From: Scenedesmus sp. ARA3
Lineage: Eukaryota > Chlorophyta > Chlorophyceae > Sphaeropleales > Scenedesmaceae
Reading direction: 5' to 3'
Assembly (NCBI GenBank): GCA_004335835.1
Contig: RWJK01001672.1
Span: 71,866-135,865, forward strand
DNA length: 64,000 nucleotides
Under the pieces are notes generated by a model. That model did not search any database and had not been told where the DNA came from. It was given only the letters and a program-made list of their open reading frames with translations. Positions 46,611-58,724 of the stretch are shown in pieces (position 1 is the stretch's first letter; each line of letters starts with the position of its first letter). A program made the position numbers and the translations under genes.

Positions 46611-49600
46611 AGGCCAGTGAGCGCACACTGACAGCTGAGGAGCTGCAGGAGAAGGAGCAGCAGCGCCTGGCAGCGCTGGAGGCAGCACGCCTCAAGCGCA
46701 TGCGCGCAGCAGCCGGCAGCGGCGCAGCAGCTGATGGCGAGGACGCAGCAGACAGTGATGGTGATGATGAGGATGATGAGGATGGTGGGATGGCGGCAGC
46801 AGCAGCAGCGCCGCAGGGCGGCTATGCTGCCAAGCGTGCGAGGATGCAGCGGGAGGCCGAGGAGTGGGAGCGGCGGCAGAAGCGCAAGAGGCAGGCGTCC
46901 GGTGCGTTGGGGGTGCCCAGGCGTGTTTGCTGCCTGCAGCAGGCGCACCGCCGCCTGTTGGTGCTGAGTGTTGCGATGTGCCCAACACATGTGTCTACAC
47001 AGGGCTGCATGCTGTCCTGCTGTCCTGCCACAGCTTCCTTGCCCGTGTTCATCGCTCTTCCTGCTACTTGAACCAAACCTTGTTTCTTCCTGTTTATCCT
47101 CCATTTCCATATGCAGGCGACGACCTGGATGAGAACTTCGCACTGTCGGATGAGGAAGATGAGGGTGAAGATGACAGCGAAGATGCAGACGGCGGCAGCG
47201 GGCTCGGTGCGCGGCGCCAGGCTGCTGCTGCTGGAGACCACCCGCTGCAAAAGGCCTTCAGGCAGGCAGCAGCAAAGCTGGCAGCAAAGTATGGCGTTGA
47301 AGCAGCAGCAGCAGGGTCGGGGGATGAGTCAGATGATGATGAAGGGGAAGAGGGGGAGGAAGGGGAGGAGGGCAGCAGTGAAGAGGGTGAAGGTGAACAG
47401 TCGGAAGATGAGGAAGCAGGTACAGCATCCGGAGGCGAGGAGGCAGGCGACAATTCAGACGATGCAGAGCAGCAGGGCGCTGGCAGCGGCAGCGATGACG
47501 AGCAAGAAGCAGCGGACGCAGCAGCAGCACCAAAGCTACAGCAGAAGCAGCAGCAGCAGCAGCAGCAGCTGGATGGGCCTCTGGACTTGAGCTACACACC
47601 GGCTGTGCCTGAGAGCTATGCCGAGTTTGCTGCTCTGGTGGGGGGCAGGCCGGCACAGCAGCTGGCGCTGGCGGTGCAGCGCATCCGCGTGTACAACGCT
47701 GCGGCACTGGCGACTGACAGCAAGCGCAAGCTGCAGGTGGGATGGGGTTTGGGGTTTGGGGTTCTGACACATGGCCACATGTGCATGCTGTTTTGAGAGG
47801 GTGGGAAATAGCAGTCGAGGCGCGTGGTCAGGCGCGCTTGTGATGCCTGCAGGGTCAGATTTGTGTGTTATTGCGCTGGGCGTGATTGTGCAGTGTGTTT
47901 GTGCTGACCACATGTTCGCAATGAGCTGTTGGCAATGAGGATAACACCAATCTCTTTACTCCAAATCACCGACAGGGCTCTCAGCTCTGCTGAAGACACA
48001 CTTGTCCCTCTTATCTGAGCCAATACAATTCCTCCAGGTGCCTGCAAGTGCTATGAGTGCCATGCATGTGTCTGTGATGCTGTTCTCATTATGCAGCGTG
48101 TTTATTGCTGGTTGTGTGGTTGTTGTGTGCGTGCCAACAACATCAAAACTCGGTTGTTGCATGTGTGTATGCGCGTTGCATGTGCATGCGTTGAGTGCTG
48201 TCATGTGCAGTGTGCAAGCATTTGGCAGTGAGGACACCAACAATTTTACTCCATACACTGACAGGGGCCAACACGGCCCCACTGCAGACACACTTGTCCC
48301 TCTTATCTGAGCCAAAATCACCTGCACCCTGCGCACACAGCAAGGCCTGCCTGTGCCTCGCTCGCGTTTGCTGCACGATAGGACATCTTCGTGCGGCAGA
48401 TTCAGGCTTAACTTTGTGTCGTGGAATGCCATTGGGACCGCACTTGCCCATCCAGTGGAAAATAGTACACATCACCCCACCCACGTTGCTGCTTTGTGTG
48501 CTGTTTGCACCCCCTGCACGCAGGTGTTCTATGGCATCCTAGTGCAGCACTTTGCTCTGCTAGCTGGCCAGCAGCCCTGCCCCACAGCCCACCTGGACAC
48601 CCTCACAACAGTGCTGCTGCAGCTCACCCCAGAGGTACCCTTCTACGCAGCAACAGTAGCACGCGCGCGCCTCGACAAGATGCACGAGCGCCTTGCAGCA
48701 GCACTAGCAGACCCATTCGGCCCAACAACACAGCAGCAGGTGATGGGCTGGCCTGGACCCCGGCAGCTGCTGCAGCTGCGGCTGTTCTCACTGCTGTTTC
48801 CTGCAAGTGACAGGAGGCACCCAGTGATGACACCGCTGGCGCTGCTGCTAGGGAAGCACCTGAGCCAGTGCCCGGTTGTGAGCAGCTACACTGCTGCAGT
48901 GGGGCTGCTGTGCTGCGGCATGGCTCTAGAGAATGCAGCAGACGCGCAGCGGTTCTGTCCGGAGGTGTTTACTTTTCTGGCAGGCGCACTGCGAGCGTTC
49001 ATACCAGCTGAGCGGCAGCAGCAGCAGCAGGGTGCGGCTGCTGCAGAAGCAGCGGCAGGAGTTAGCCTATTCACGCCTGGCTTGCTGGCACTCAGCTGCT
49101 GCTCGCTTACTGCAGCTGGCAATAAGGCAGGCAAGCGGCAAGCCAAGCAGGCCGGCAAGCAGCAGCAGCAGAATGGCAGCGATGAGCAGCAGCAGCTGCA
49201 GCTTCCGAGTTTGAAGCTGCATCAGCTGCTCAACTCAGCGCCAGATGCTGCTGAGTTGAGTAGCGATGAGTTCAAGTTAGCGCTGCTGGGCTGCACTGTT
49301 GCAACTGCCACACGGGCTTGCCACCTCAGCACTGGCTGTGGTGTGGCAGCGCCCGAAGTCCTGCAGCCGATGCTGTCAGCAGCAGCAGTTGTGCTGTCAG
49401 GAGTGCAGGGCCTTCCTTCAGCTGCTGAGTCAGCACTGCAGCAGCTGCAGCAGCAGCTGCAGCAGGCGTGTGATGCAGTTGTCGCCACACGCCAGCCGAT
49501 GGTGCAGTCTCAGAGGTGGGTGATTTGGCTGTGCTGCCAGCTGGCGGGCTTTTCGGTCAAACACGGTCAAACATCGCTGTCAGCTTGCTGCTCCCGGCTG

Positions 49601-50548
49601 TGCTCTTGTGCAGGCCATCAGTGATTATGTGTTGTACTGTAAGATGACAGGTGTTGGACAGACAGCTAGACATGTGCACATGCACTATTACCCCAGCTGT
49701 CTGCATTGAAAGCAGCAGTTTCCATAGCAGCTTCTGCAAGCACAAGCCCTGACTATGTTCAGCAGCATCACCAGGCTACCATTACACCCACACCAACACC
49801 AACACACCTACTACATTGCCTTGTTTGACTTGTTACAAAATTGTTATTTGTTATTGTTACAACCCCCGCAGGGTGAAGCTGGTGGCGCCGCGCGAGTTCA
49901 ACCCGCGCTTTGAGGCCGACTTTGCCTTGGGTGCAGACTACGATCCCGACAGGCAGCGCAGCGAGGCGCGCAAGCTGCAGCGGCAGCTGGTCAAGGAGAA
50001 ACGTGGCGCAATGCGCGAGCTGCGGCGTGACGCAGTCTTCATGTCGGCGGTGGGTTGCTGCTTCGTTTGGTTTGATTGCACCTGCGGAGTCTTGAAACGC
50101 GATGGGTGGCTGTCTCCTCGCACTTGGTAAGCCAAAGGTTTGCACAATGACCGTTGTTTGTGAAGTTCCATTTGCTTGCTGGAGCATCATGTTGACAAGA
50201 TGCATTGTGTTGCTGCCAGGTCACCTGCTGTGTTACATGCTCAGCCACAGTGCTGTCACACGTCACAGGCCGCGCATGCGTGGTTATCAATGGGATGTCG
50301 GGTCATACGGGCACCCCTACTGCGAGTCTTGTTATCGCCTGACTGCCTGTTCGCCTGACTGCCTGTTCGCCTGGCTGCTTCATTCTGCATGTTGCTGCGT
50401 GCAGGAGCGCGATGCGGAAAAGGGCCGCGTGGATGCGGAGCGGTTGGCCAGCGAGCGCGCCTTTTACAGCGAGCTGCAGGTGCAGGAGGCCGACGCAAAG
50501 AGCGGCGGGCAAAAAGGCCTCAACCCGCACCACAAGAAGAAGAAGTGA
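44484..50548 (+). CDS. NOP14: NOP14, nucleolar small-subunit processome component
   Basis: Ten exons: 44484-44654, 44839-44911, 45183-45511, 45890-46044, 46310-46394, 46613-46901, 47117-47736, 48524-49515, 49872-50049, 50405-50548, giving 1011 aa with all phases closing. Nop14 works with Noc4 and Emg1 in the 90S pre-ribosome for 18S rRNA maturation and 40S assembly. Family marks: the N-terminal NPFELKGSKRKFDVMGKRDK, then RKKTLLVEYKQLRKANTFIDRRFG; the acidic middle (residues ~400-500, Asp/Glu/Ser runs); the helical block VFYGILVQHFALLAGQQP; and the C-terminal VKLVAPREFNPRFEADF, then KLQRQLVKEKRGAMRELRRD and ERAFYSELQVQEAD before a Lys-rich end (HHKKKK), which is a nucleolar signal. Ala/Gln runs make it longer than yeast Nop14. 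Confidence 0.96.
46045..46309 (+). repeat. 109-bp tandem repeat filling NOP14 intron 4
   Basis: Two and a fraction units of a CTG run followed by GTGTTACTTCTGCATGCTGC and GATGTTGCC; the matching blocks are 109 bp apart (46089 and 46198). The third, partial unit ends in the acceptor. Confidence 0.85.
46571..46609 (+). repeat. (CTG)13 forming the end of NOP14 intron 5
   Basis: Thirteen CTG units run directly into the CAG acceptor of exon 46613-46901. Confidence 0.95.
47929..48345 (+). repeat. Direct repeat in NOP14 intron 7
   Basis: A ~110-bp segment (about 47929-48045) recurs 292 bp downstream (about 48223-48340). It contains an almost perfect ~30-bp core around CTTGTCCCTCTTATCTGAGC and is diverged outside it. 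Confidence 0.8.
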
Positions 50549-51349
50549 GGCGCTTGCAGGACACCTTGCAGGACAGCTGGCTGGACTCCTGGTACTGCTG
50601 TACACAGCTTTGTGGGCCCTGCTGCATGAGGCCTGCAGGAGCAGGCCAGAGGTTGCACAGCGCCAGCAGCTGCTGTGCAGTTTCAGCAGGGGCAGCTGCT
50701 GTGTGGCGACTTGCAGGATCTTGCTGCAGCTGCTGAAGCTGGCTTGCAGTGGTGTGAGAGGGCAAAACAGCAGCAGCAGGGCGGCAGTGGCGTGCACCTG
50801 GGGGCTGTGCTTGTGCTGCTGCGGCCCCAGGCTGGGGCTGCAGCAGCTGCAGCAGGAGTAAGGCGCGAAGAGCTGGTTGTTTGAGTCTGTTGGTGGGGTC
50901 ACGGAATTCGGCGAATCAATTCCGAGATCATCATGCAAGGATATTGAACTGCTGATGGTCGGTTGCAACCTACCTGGTATCGGCACATCCTCCTTGCCAC
51001 AGCCTTCGCTTCGTGCTAGATTGCTGTGACATCAGCACATCCGTTCCATACTGCTGTACTGACGTTTGTATGAGCTAATTGAAGCCTTGCCAGCGCCGAG
51101 CAGCTCCGACTGGCGAAGCCAGCATTAGCAAAGCCAGCCCGGCTGGCCCAGCCCTGAGCCCCGCCTAGAGGCAGTGTCATTTTGGTGCAGGGTGTGGCTA
51201 TAATAAGTTTGTCTTTCATTGTTTCAAGTGCACGAGTACACAGAGGTACCTGCCAGGCTTGCAATTGAAGTGAATCATCTCTTCGTTTGTAAGCAACCCT
51301 GAAAGCGCTCTCGAACAAGCAGCTGCCACTACCAACAATATTTAACAAC
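50549..51349. other. Intergenic region between NOP14 and CHUP1-like genes
   Basis: 801 bp of NOP14 3' UTR and CHUP1-like promoter. CTTGCAGGA-type words repeat at 50552, 50566 and 50715. No other feature is seen. Confidence 0.45.
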
Positions 51350-53566
51350 ATGATGGACGCCTATCAGATTAACTTGGTAGTGGACTTCGAGAGGAAGTGG
51401 TACGGCCGGTGCAGCCTGGCGGGAGAAAGCAGCGCACCTACCAGCACCGTGCTGCGCAGCAGGTGAGCTTGCTGGTGTATATAATGCGTGATAGCGCTGA
51501 AACATGCATGTGTGTCAGTAAGATGCTGCAGACGTGCTCAACTGTCGCAGCTCCCGCCATCCACTGTACACCATCGCAGCAGCTTCTCTTGAGCCCACTG
51601 TGCAGCCTGCAGGCAGCAACAAGCATATGTATCGTCGGCTGCAATCACTAGCCTCTTGTTATGCCATTCTTGCTCTACAACAGCTTTGCAGGCAGTCGCC
51701 TTTCCCAGCCTGCTCCATTACAGCAACCCAACCGGCTCTGCCTTACCATGCTGTGCCTGCTTGTGTCTGCCCTTACTGCAGTCCCTGCAAAGGCACATCG
51801 ACAAAGATAGCCAACCAGGAGCAGTCTGCACAGACGGTGCACTACACTCAAGACGTCGCCTGCCAGACTTCATTGTTCCTGGACAGTTCGGAGTCACCCG
51901 CCTGCAAGCAGCCGCACCGGGGCAGCTACCTGTCCAGGTGCAGCAGCAGCAGCAGTAACAGTGCGCCCCCTAGCCCCGTAGCTGCACGTCTGTCCATTGC
52001 AGAGCCCGGCACCCCTCGCCTGTCTACAGATGGCCCCTTTGCAGCAGGCTCCGAGGCAGGCAGCGCCCGCAGCAGCGACAGCGCCTCAGCTGCTGGCGAC
52101 GATGCCCCCAGCACAGGCAAGCCAGCAGCGGCACTGCTGCTGCAGCCTGCACTGCTGGCAGCCGTGTATGCTCTGGGGCGCATGGACCGCAGGCGCAGCA
52201 GCACGGCAGTGGGCCTGCCACTGCTCAAGATCCGCACAGCAGCAGCCAGCAGCGATAGCACTGCTGAGCCAGCTGCACCCAGCACACCCACAGCGCCCGG
52301 CACACCAGCAGCGGCGCCCCCAGCAAAGGCCGCCCCACCGCCACCACCCCCGCCACCAAAGGGAGCGGCAGGCTGGGCCAACACCCCAGGCCTCACACGC
52401 CTCCCTGCGGTGCAGGCGAGCCGCGACAGGATCATGCGCACACGCCGCCCTTCAGCAGGGCTCGGCACAGCAGCAGGCAAGGCAGCTGGCATCAGCAGCA
52501 TCAGCAGCAGCAGCGGGGACGGCAGCTCGCTGCTGGCAGAGCTGAGCGGCAAGAGCAGCCACGTGCAGGCCATGCAGCAGGACCTGGCAACGCGGTGTGC
52601 AGATATCGACAGCTGGGCGGAGGCCATCCGCAGTTTTGACAGCAAGGATATGGGGGAGTGCAGCCGGCTGGTGGGCTCCATTGACGGCCAGCTTGACAGC
52701 TTGTCTGACAGCGCAGGCGTGCTGCGGCTGTATGGCAGAGAGCAGTGGCCCGGCACCAAGTGGGAGGCGATGCTGGAGGCAGTGGCGGAGCAGCGGTGAG
52801 TGCGGCTTGGGTAGCAGCTGGGTTGTGTGCTGCTTGGCAACGTGCCGATTGATGCATGATCTGATGCAGAAGCAGCCGTGAACAGCGTGGCGTGCATCCT
52901 ATCTGCTCCAATTTCTGCTGTTTGCAATGCTGTCGATGTCCCTCGTGCTGGCGCCAGCCATCACCATCACCCAGCTCACAATCATTCAGCGTGCTGACCC
53001 ATGACTGCTGCTGCTTGCTGGCCCCCTGCAGGCGCATGCTGCAGGCAGCCGAGGAGGCCAAGCGCTTCAAGCCGGCAGCAGCAGGCGGCAGCCTCAACAG
53101 CACCGCCGGCAGCTGCGAGGCTGGCCTGGCCAAGCTGCTGGCAGTTGAGGAGCGCTGGATGCAGCCGCAGCACGGCCCGCGCATCAGCAAGGCCTGCAGC
53201 GACAATGGTGTGCCTTTCAAGGCTGAGGTGCCGCTGGCTGAGCTGAAGAAGGCTAGCATGGGCTTTGCGGTTGTCATGAGCAAGGCCAGCATGCGGGAAG
53301 CACACAGGCTGGGGCTGCAGCAGCAGCCAACAGCAGCAGCAGCAGGCGGCAAGGCGCAGCGCTGGCGCGCGCAGGCGCCCAGCTGCCAGCAGCGGCAGCA
53401 GCAGCTGCTGGGCGACGCGGTGCTGTTTGTGCACAAGGTGCATGGCTTTGCGCGCGGGCTGAGCACGCCGGCGGCGGCTGCGTTCAGGCAGCTGGATGCG
53501 ATGCTGCTGCAGGTGGAGGGCGGCAGCTTTGTGGCGGATGCAGGCGCGGCGGCTGCAGCACTGTAG
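51350..53566 (+). CDS. CHUP1-like: CHUP1-like protein (chloroplast positioning / actin-linked)
   Basis: Exons 51350-51462, 51782-52795 and 53032-53566 join in phase to 553 aa. The middle is disordered Ser/Pro/Ala with a formin-type polyproline run (PPPPPPPPK, about residue 270). The C-terminal ~220 residues match the CHUP1 C-domain in layout: VQAMQQDLATRCADIDSWAE, then a segment with SIDGQLDSLSDSAGVLRLYG, then WEAMLEAVAEQRRMLQAAEE, ending with GPRISKACSDNGVPF and LAELKKASMGFAVVM, which parallels the 'giP…s..LA..YM' stretch. Plant CHUP1 sits on the chloroplast outer envelope and organises short actin filaments for light-driven movement. The N-terminal anchor and leucine zipper of plant CHUP1 are not seen, so the start and the role are less sure. 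Confidence 0.6.
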
Positions 53567-55155
53567 CTGGTTTTGATTGTTGGTAGACTGTGGTGACAGA
53601 TGTTGTGGTGGATGCAGGGAGAAGAGTTATGGTTGGGTTACTGCAAAAGGCTGGCAGCAAAAAGAAATAAGAGTTGTTGCAGATGCGGCGGCAGCAGCAT
53701 CAGCGCTGCCTGCACAGTTGAATGTTGGTGTGCCGGGTGTCAAAGAAATGAATGTGATGTGACAATTGCTCTGAAAAGGCTGGTGGTGTGGGCGTTGACT
53801 GCAAGGATAGGCTGTGATACGTTTGTTGAAGTGGGTGCATGGGCGCAAAGCTGCAGGATTTCATGCACAAGCATTGTACATGGCTCTGGTTGGAGGTTGA
53901 GCATGCATCTGATTGTTTGGCATGTGATTGAGTTGCATTGAGGTTGAGGTTGGTCAGCCACCCTGCAGCAGCCCTCTTGTTGCTTGCACAGGCGCTGAGG
54001 CTTGAAGTTGGCTTGTATAGGCATTGTGTATGTAGCATGAAACGATATTCAGCAGCACGAGGGTGTGCTGCAACTTGCCCATTGCCTCACCTTGTGGGCT
54101 TGGCGTTTAGCTGTGTAACTCGGGTACACCTGCCACCAAATAATGAGGAAACGCAGCTCAAAGCGTCTGGCTGTGCGCCGGGCAGTCCAGCCTGCCAAAC
54201 AGCACAGACATGCCTCGACCTGGCTGCCGCAGCTCCTGATGCGCGTAATTGGCTTTTACTCTGGTCCTCGTCAGGTGCAGGTATGCCGCAACATCTGGGC
54301 CTGGCTGCAGGTACCAGCTGCAGTGCCACTGCTTTGGGCATGCGCGGCCCGCAGGGTTGCCAGTGGATGTTGACCTGGTGTTGACAAGCCTGTCCTGCCA
54401 GGCTGGGGTGCATCAGCACGTAGATCAATATTGAGTAGCATTTGTGTGATTTTTCGTGGTGTTTTATGCGGTTCCATGTTGGCAAGTTTGAATCAGTGGC
54501 ACATGGCCCAAGGAGGCAGTAGCAGGCAGTACTGGTGTACAACGTCAGAGCCTCAAGCCGGTCCTGACGCATTGACTGATCTGCCGAGCAGTCACATCAA
54601 AAACATAATGATGAAGTTGCTTGCATTCTTTGGCGCAACTGAGCGTGACTCGCGCGTAGTAGAGAGCTGCAGCAATACCCTCGCACGCCCATGTCAAGAA
54701 AGGCTGGTCAACCCCGAGTCGTTGTGATTTTATGTAGCTGATCGTCGCACAACTCCTGTCTATGCCGGTTGGTATGCGAGACGGCTCCTGTTGGCCATCT
54801 CCAGAGGTCAGCTTGCACTCGACCTGCACTGACTAACACATCCTGCTGTCAGCATCCAGCTCTGGTATATATTGCACCAACGGCGCCGTGTCCTTGCTTG
54901 AGAGACAACCTCACACCTGAAAGGACCAGGTGTGCACACAATCCAGACAGCAAAGGGCATAATTCAAGCCATGCAGTGCGTAACAGCGATGTTTCGTTCA
55001 AAGTTGAAGTTACTACATGCTTCTGCATCGAGCTGACCACGCCTGCAGGACAGCATCAGGTCCACATGCTGCAGCAGTGCTGCTTTACCTGCATCTCACC
55101 AGAGTCCTGCTGATGCCTTATTGATCTGTAGGTTGCTGCTGGCATACAGCATGCT
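53567..55155. other. Intergenic region between CHUP1-like and CemA-like genes
   Basis: 1.6 kb; several short open frames on both strands but nothing with a domain or consistent splicing. I see no clear promoter motif. Confidence 0.4.
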
Positions 55156-58100
55156 ATGTTGGGACCATCAGCACTGCATCAGACAGGCACCGCAAAGCAC
55201 AGTAGCACACACAGCATGCAGCGGCAACATAGCTCACTAGGAGCAGCATGGAGCAGCAGCAGTAGCAGCAGCCGGGGCATGCTGTTGAAGCAGCAGAGAA
55301 AACATGCGCTGCTGCCAGCAGCAGCATCTGCATCGGCACAGCAGGTTGCACCACTGTCCAGCATTAGCTGCTGCAGCGGTGCACGCAGGTTACACAACCA
55401 GCAGCAGCAGCAGCAGCCGATGCTGCTGCAGCCAGCTGCTGCGCTGTTCAGCAGCTCTAGAACTAGCAGCAGGCCGCCGTTCAGCAGCAGTAGCAGCAGC
55501 AGTAGACGGACATGCATAAGTTTGCATGCAGTACAGCGTCAGCAACCTCCTGCAGCTGGCAACACTAGCAACAGCCAGCAGCATCAGCAGCGGCGCAGCA
55601 ACGTGCGCTGTGCAGCATGGGGCAGGCCGCCCTCAAATAGCAGCAGCAGCAGCAGCGGTTCCCAGCCGCCAGACCCATGGGGCCAGCAGCGGCCCCCCAG
55701 AGGGGCCTGGCAGGGTGGCACCAGCCCTAGTGGCCTGCAGTTCGACAGCGTAAACGGCTCAGGTGACGCAGAGAACCCTCTGAACAGTTACGATCCATGG
55801 GAGGACGCAAGGCCGCGTGTGCCTGCTGGTGGGGTGCCTGCGTACGAGCAGACCGACTGGGGCTGGGATGCTGCTGCTGAGCAGGACTGGGACCCTGCTG
55901 CGGGGCTGGGCCCTGAGCAGCTGGCTGACCTGGAACGGTGAGTGGAATGAGTAGAGTAGTTGCTGATGGTGTTTGTTTTGGTGGAGGTGCATGCTTGCAA
56001 AGGAGATGTAGGTATGGGATGCTGTGGGCAAGCAATCAGGCAGGGCAGCTGTGTGCTTATGAGCTAGTCAGTGCCAAAGCACTGACTGTGATCAGGAAGA
56101 CGTTTTGTCACAGCACATGCTGACTGGAGGGTAGCATGTGGCTGGAGATGTAGCAGTGCAGGCACATGTGATCGCATGCAGCAGAAACCCTGCTTCTGTG
56201 CGGGAACTTGTAGTGCACAGACCTAGCAGTGTTCACAGCATGCAGTAGGCAGGACAGCAGCAGCCAAGTCAGCAGAAGCGGGCACGGCCACTTGATGCTG
56301 CTCGTCTGCCTGGCCAGCCAGCTGTCAGTTCAGACATTCAAACCAGCTGTAACCTGAACCCTGTGTGCAGGGACTACCAGGAGCAGATGGACAGGCGCAG
56401 GGGCTCCAGCGAGCCGCCGCGTGACAAGTGGATCACGCCGCTGCTGGACTGGCAGGTGCGCTGGGCACACCTGTAGCTGCGCACACCTCGCCTGGTGCAG
56501 CTGCGGTCCTAGCACATGCTATCCAGTGACAGCTGCAAACACAGCAAGGTTGCAGCCACTCTCTTATGCTCAATCGCACACCATAAACTGAAGCAAGTGA
56601 TGTGACACCCATCAAAGAAGTCACATCTCTCGTGTTCTGCCTCCTTGCCTGCCGTGGTGCAGTCCATCAGCGGCGCCTTTGACCCCGACCAGTCCCGCAC
56701 TGAGGAGTCCATGGCTGACGAGGCGCTCACCAACAAGGAGGAGTCACGGGAGGCGCTGGCCTTTGCAGGGCGGCTGGTGGCCATCCCCCTCATCACGGGC
56801 GCACTGATCAGCAGGGCCATCACGGAGCCGGTGCTCAGCTTCAGCCTGCAGGTGGGCAGCTGGGGGGTGTAAGTTTTTGTCTGGTTGTTGGTCTATCTCA
56901 TCAGCAGGGCCGTCACGGAGCAGTGCTCAGCTTTAGCCTGCAGGCGGGCGGCTGGGGTTTGATTTTGAAGTGGTTTTGTCTGGTGTCATTTTGCTGGTCT
57001 TACTCTCGGCAGGGCCATCACGGAGCCAGGGCTCAGCTTAGCCTGCGCGCGGACTGCTGAGTGGTGTTGTATTGTTATGACGTGTCAGCAGGCCGTTAAT
57101 CTGAGGTGTTGTTTTGTCATCTGCAAGCGCTCACCAGCGCGGCCGGTGCTTAGCTTCAGCCTGCAGGCGCGCGGCTGGAGTTGTGCACGAGTGCAAGCTT
57201 GTTTCATTACCTCGTGACTGTGTCATGTGCGCGGTGTTGTAGCGCTTGTAGCACTCGCTGGCTGCAGCTGGCTGATCTTGCGTCACCTCACCACCGCTCA
57301 TGTACGCCTTGCTGCTGCCGCTGCTGCTGCTGCTGCCGCAGAACAACCCCAACGCGTTTGCGATGACGGGCCGCCAGAAGATTGAGGGCGCTTCTGCGGT
57401 GCACCTGGAGGAGACGCGCGTGAAGATGATGATGGCTATCGGGCAGGCACCGCCCCTGGATGACGAGAGCATGCTGCGCCACCTGCACGAGTATGCGCTG
57501 GAGGTGCGCACAGAGGGCTTGAATGCTAGCTGCCCTGCGAATGTGATGTCCGTTACATGGCAGATGTGCTGGATGACGCCAGCATGCTGCGCCACCTGCA
57601 CAAGCATGCACTGGACATGCGGATTTCGGCATTGGTTCAAACATGGTGTAGATGATGTTACAGAATCCAAGGTGGTGGATGTGCTGGGTGGCGGTCTTGG
57701 CGCGATCCTGTTTTGAGGCGTTGCATCCTACCTTTGCCCATATCACTCATTAACACAGTACTGCCGTTGCTGTGCTTGATTTTCTGTTTGCTCTTTTCGC
57801 CCTGCAGGTGCAGGAGGAGGAGCGCCAGCACAACGAGGCCAACCTGATGACAGCCGTCAGCGACAGCATCTCCGCCATGGTCTTCTTCCTGCTGTTTGTA
57901 AGAGACACGCAGGGCCGCGCAGCCATCTTCAACACACTGGGGCGGCTGTTTGAGGGCCTGTCTGACATTGCCAAGGCCGTCATGATCATCCTGATCGCTG
58001 ACACGCTGCTGGGGTACCACTCCGAGGAAGGTGTGTGCCAACATGTAGCAGTGATTATTGTGACACAGTGTTTGGCCACAGGGTGGACTGCTTTTGCATC

Positions 58101-58661
58101 TCTGCCCCTGCTAACTGTGCCTCTCCACATCTTGCAGCTGCTTGGACTGTGCCTGCGTCGATCAAGCAGGGAGGTGCCTGCAATGAGTATGAACTTGTCA
58201 ATGTGTCACTTTTGTGTTACTTTTAATTTCAAACCGCAGGCTGGACGGGCTTCCTGGACCTGTTCCTGGGCCACTACGGCATTGAGGTGGAGGAGGAGAA
58301 CATCCTGCTCTTCGTGGGCATCGTGCCCATTGCCATTGACGTGTGGTTCAAGTACTGGATCTTCATCGGTGAGCGCAAACGCAGCAAGAAGCTTTGCACT
58401 ACTGCAGCAGCAGCAGCAGCTGGAGTTGGCTCTTGCCATTGCCGTGTTTGGCGTCAGCGCTCTCAGCAGTCAGCTGTATTTGCACGGCGCTTGTACACTG
58501 GAACAGCAGCATGACCAGAGATTGTTGCTCTAGCTACCTCTACTGCGCGGCTGCTTACATCCTCCTGCCATGCGCACCTGTGTTTGCTGCTGCCCCTTGC
58601 AGGCCTGAACAAGATCTCGCCAGGAGCAGTGGTGACCATCAAGCAGCTGGACAGGCACTGA
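55156..58661 (+). CDS. DLDG1-like: Nuclear-encoded CemA-like chloroplast envelope protein (DLDG1 type)
   Basis: Seven exons: 55156-55937, 56371-56455, 56663-56851, 57342-57503, 57808-58030, 58240-58368, 58603-58661, giving 542 aa. CemA/PxcA relatives help control H+ flux across the chloroplast envelope or cyanobacterial membrane; the plant nuclear paralogue DLDG1 tunes light-dependent proton homeostasis. The first ~200 residues are a Ser/Gln-rich transit and linker region. The CemA domain has a first hydrophobic segment (RLVAIPLITGALISRAITEP), then SDSISAMVFFLLFVRDTQGR, AKAVMIILIADTLLGYHSEE (the GYHS signature at about 475), WTGFLDLF, then NILLFVGIVPIAIDVWFKYW and LNKISPGAVVTIKQLDRH. The spacing of the last two blocks is that of CemA. 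Introns 3 and 4 contain decayed copies of the preceding exon ends. Confidence 0.92.
56800..57180 (+). repeat. Four copies of CemA-like exon 3's 3' end, copies with dead donors
   Basis: The exon end (SRAITEPVLSFSLQ) recurs with its end at about 56943, 57046 and 57166 (spacings 92, ~104 and ~120 bp). The real donor is CAG/GTGGGC; the equivalent positions in the copies read CAGGCGGGC, GCGCGC and CAGGCGCGC, so the donor GT is gone in all three. Confidence 0.9.
57455..57630 (+). repeat. Duplicated CemA-like exon 4 3' end, donor lost
   Basis: The exon end DDESMLRHLHEYALE is repeated 113 bp downstream (57572-57620). The donor GT of the exon (GAGGTGCGC) is AT in the copy (GACATGCGG). Confidence 0.85.
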
Positions 58662-58688
58662 GCCAGCAGCAGCTGGACAGGCACTGAG

Positions 58689-58692
<4 letters not shown>
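58645..58692 (+). repeat. 24-bp tandem duplication across the CemA-like stop codon
   Basis: AGCTGGACAGGCACTGAGCC, including the TGA, occurs twice in tandem, followed by a (CAG)n run. Confidence 0.85.

Positions 58693-58724
<32 letters not shown>

Noticed and set aside
46412..47143. 243-codon minus-strand open frame
   Set aside because: Lies across NOP14 exons and introns; composition is explained by antisense CTG and acidic repeats.
51926..52927. 333-codon minus-strand open frame opposite the CHUP1-like gene
   Set aside because: Shadow of a GC-rich repetitive exon; the plus strand gives the in-phase, conserved product.
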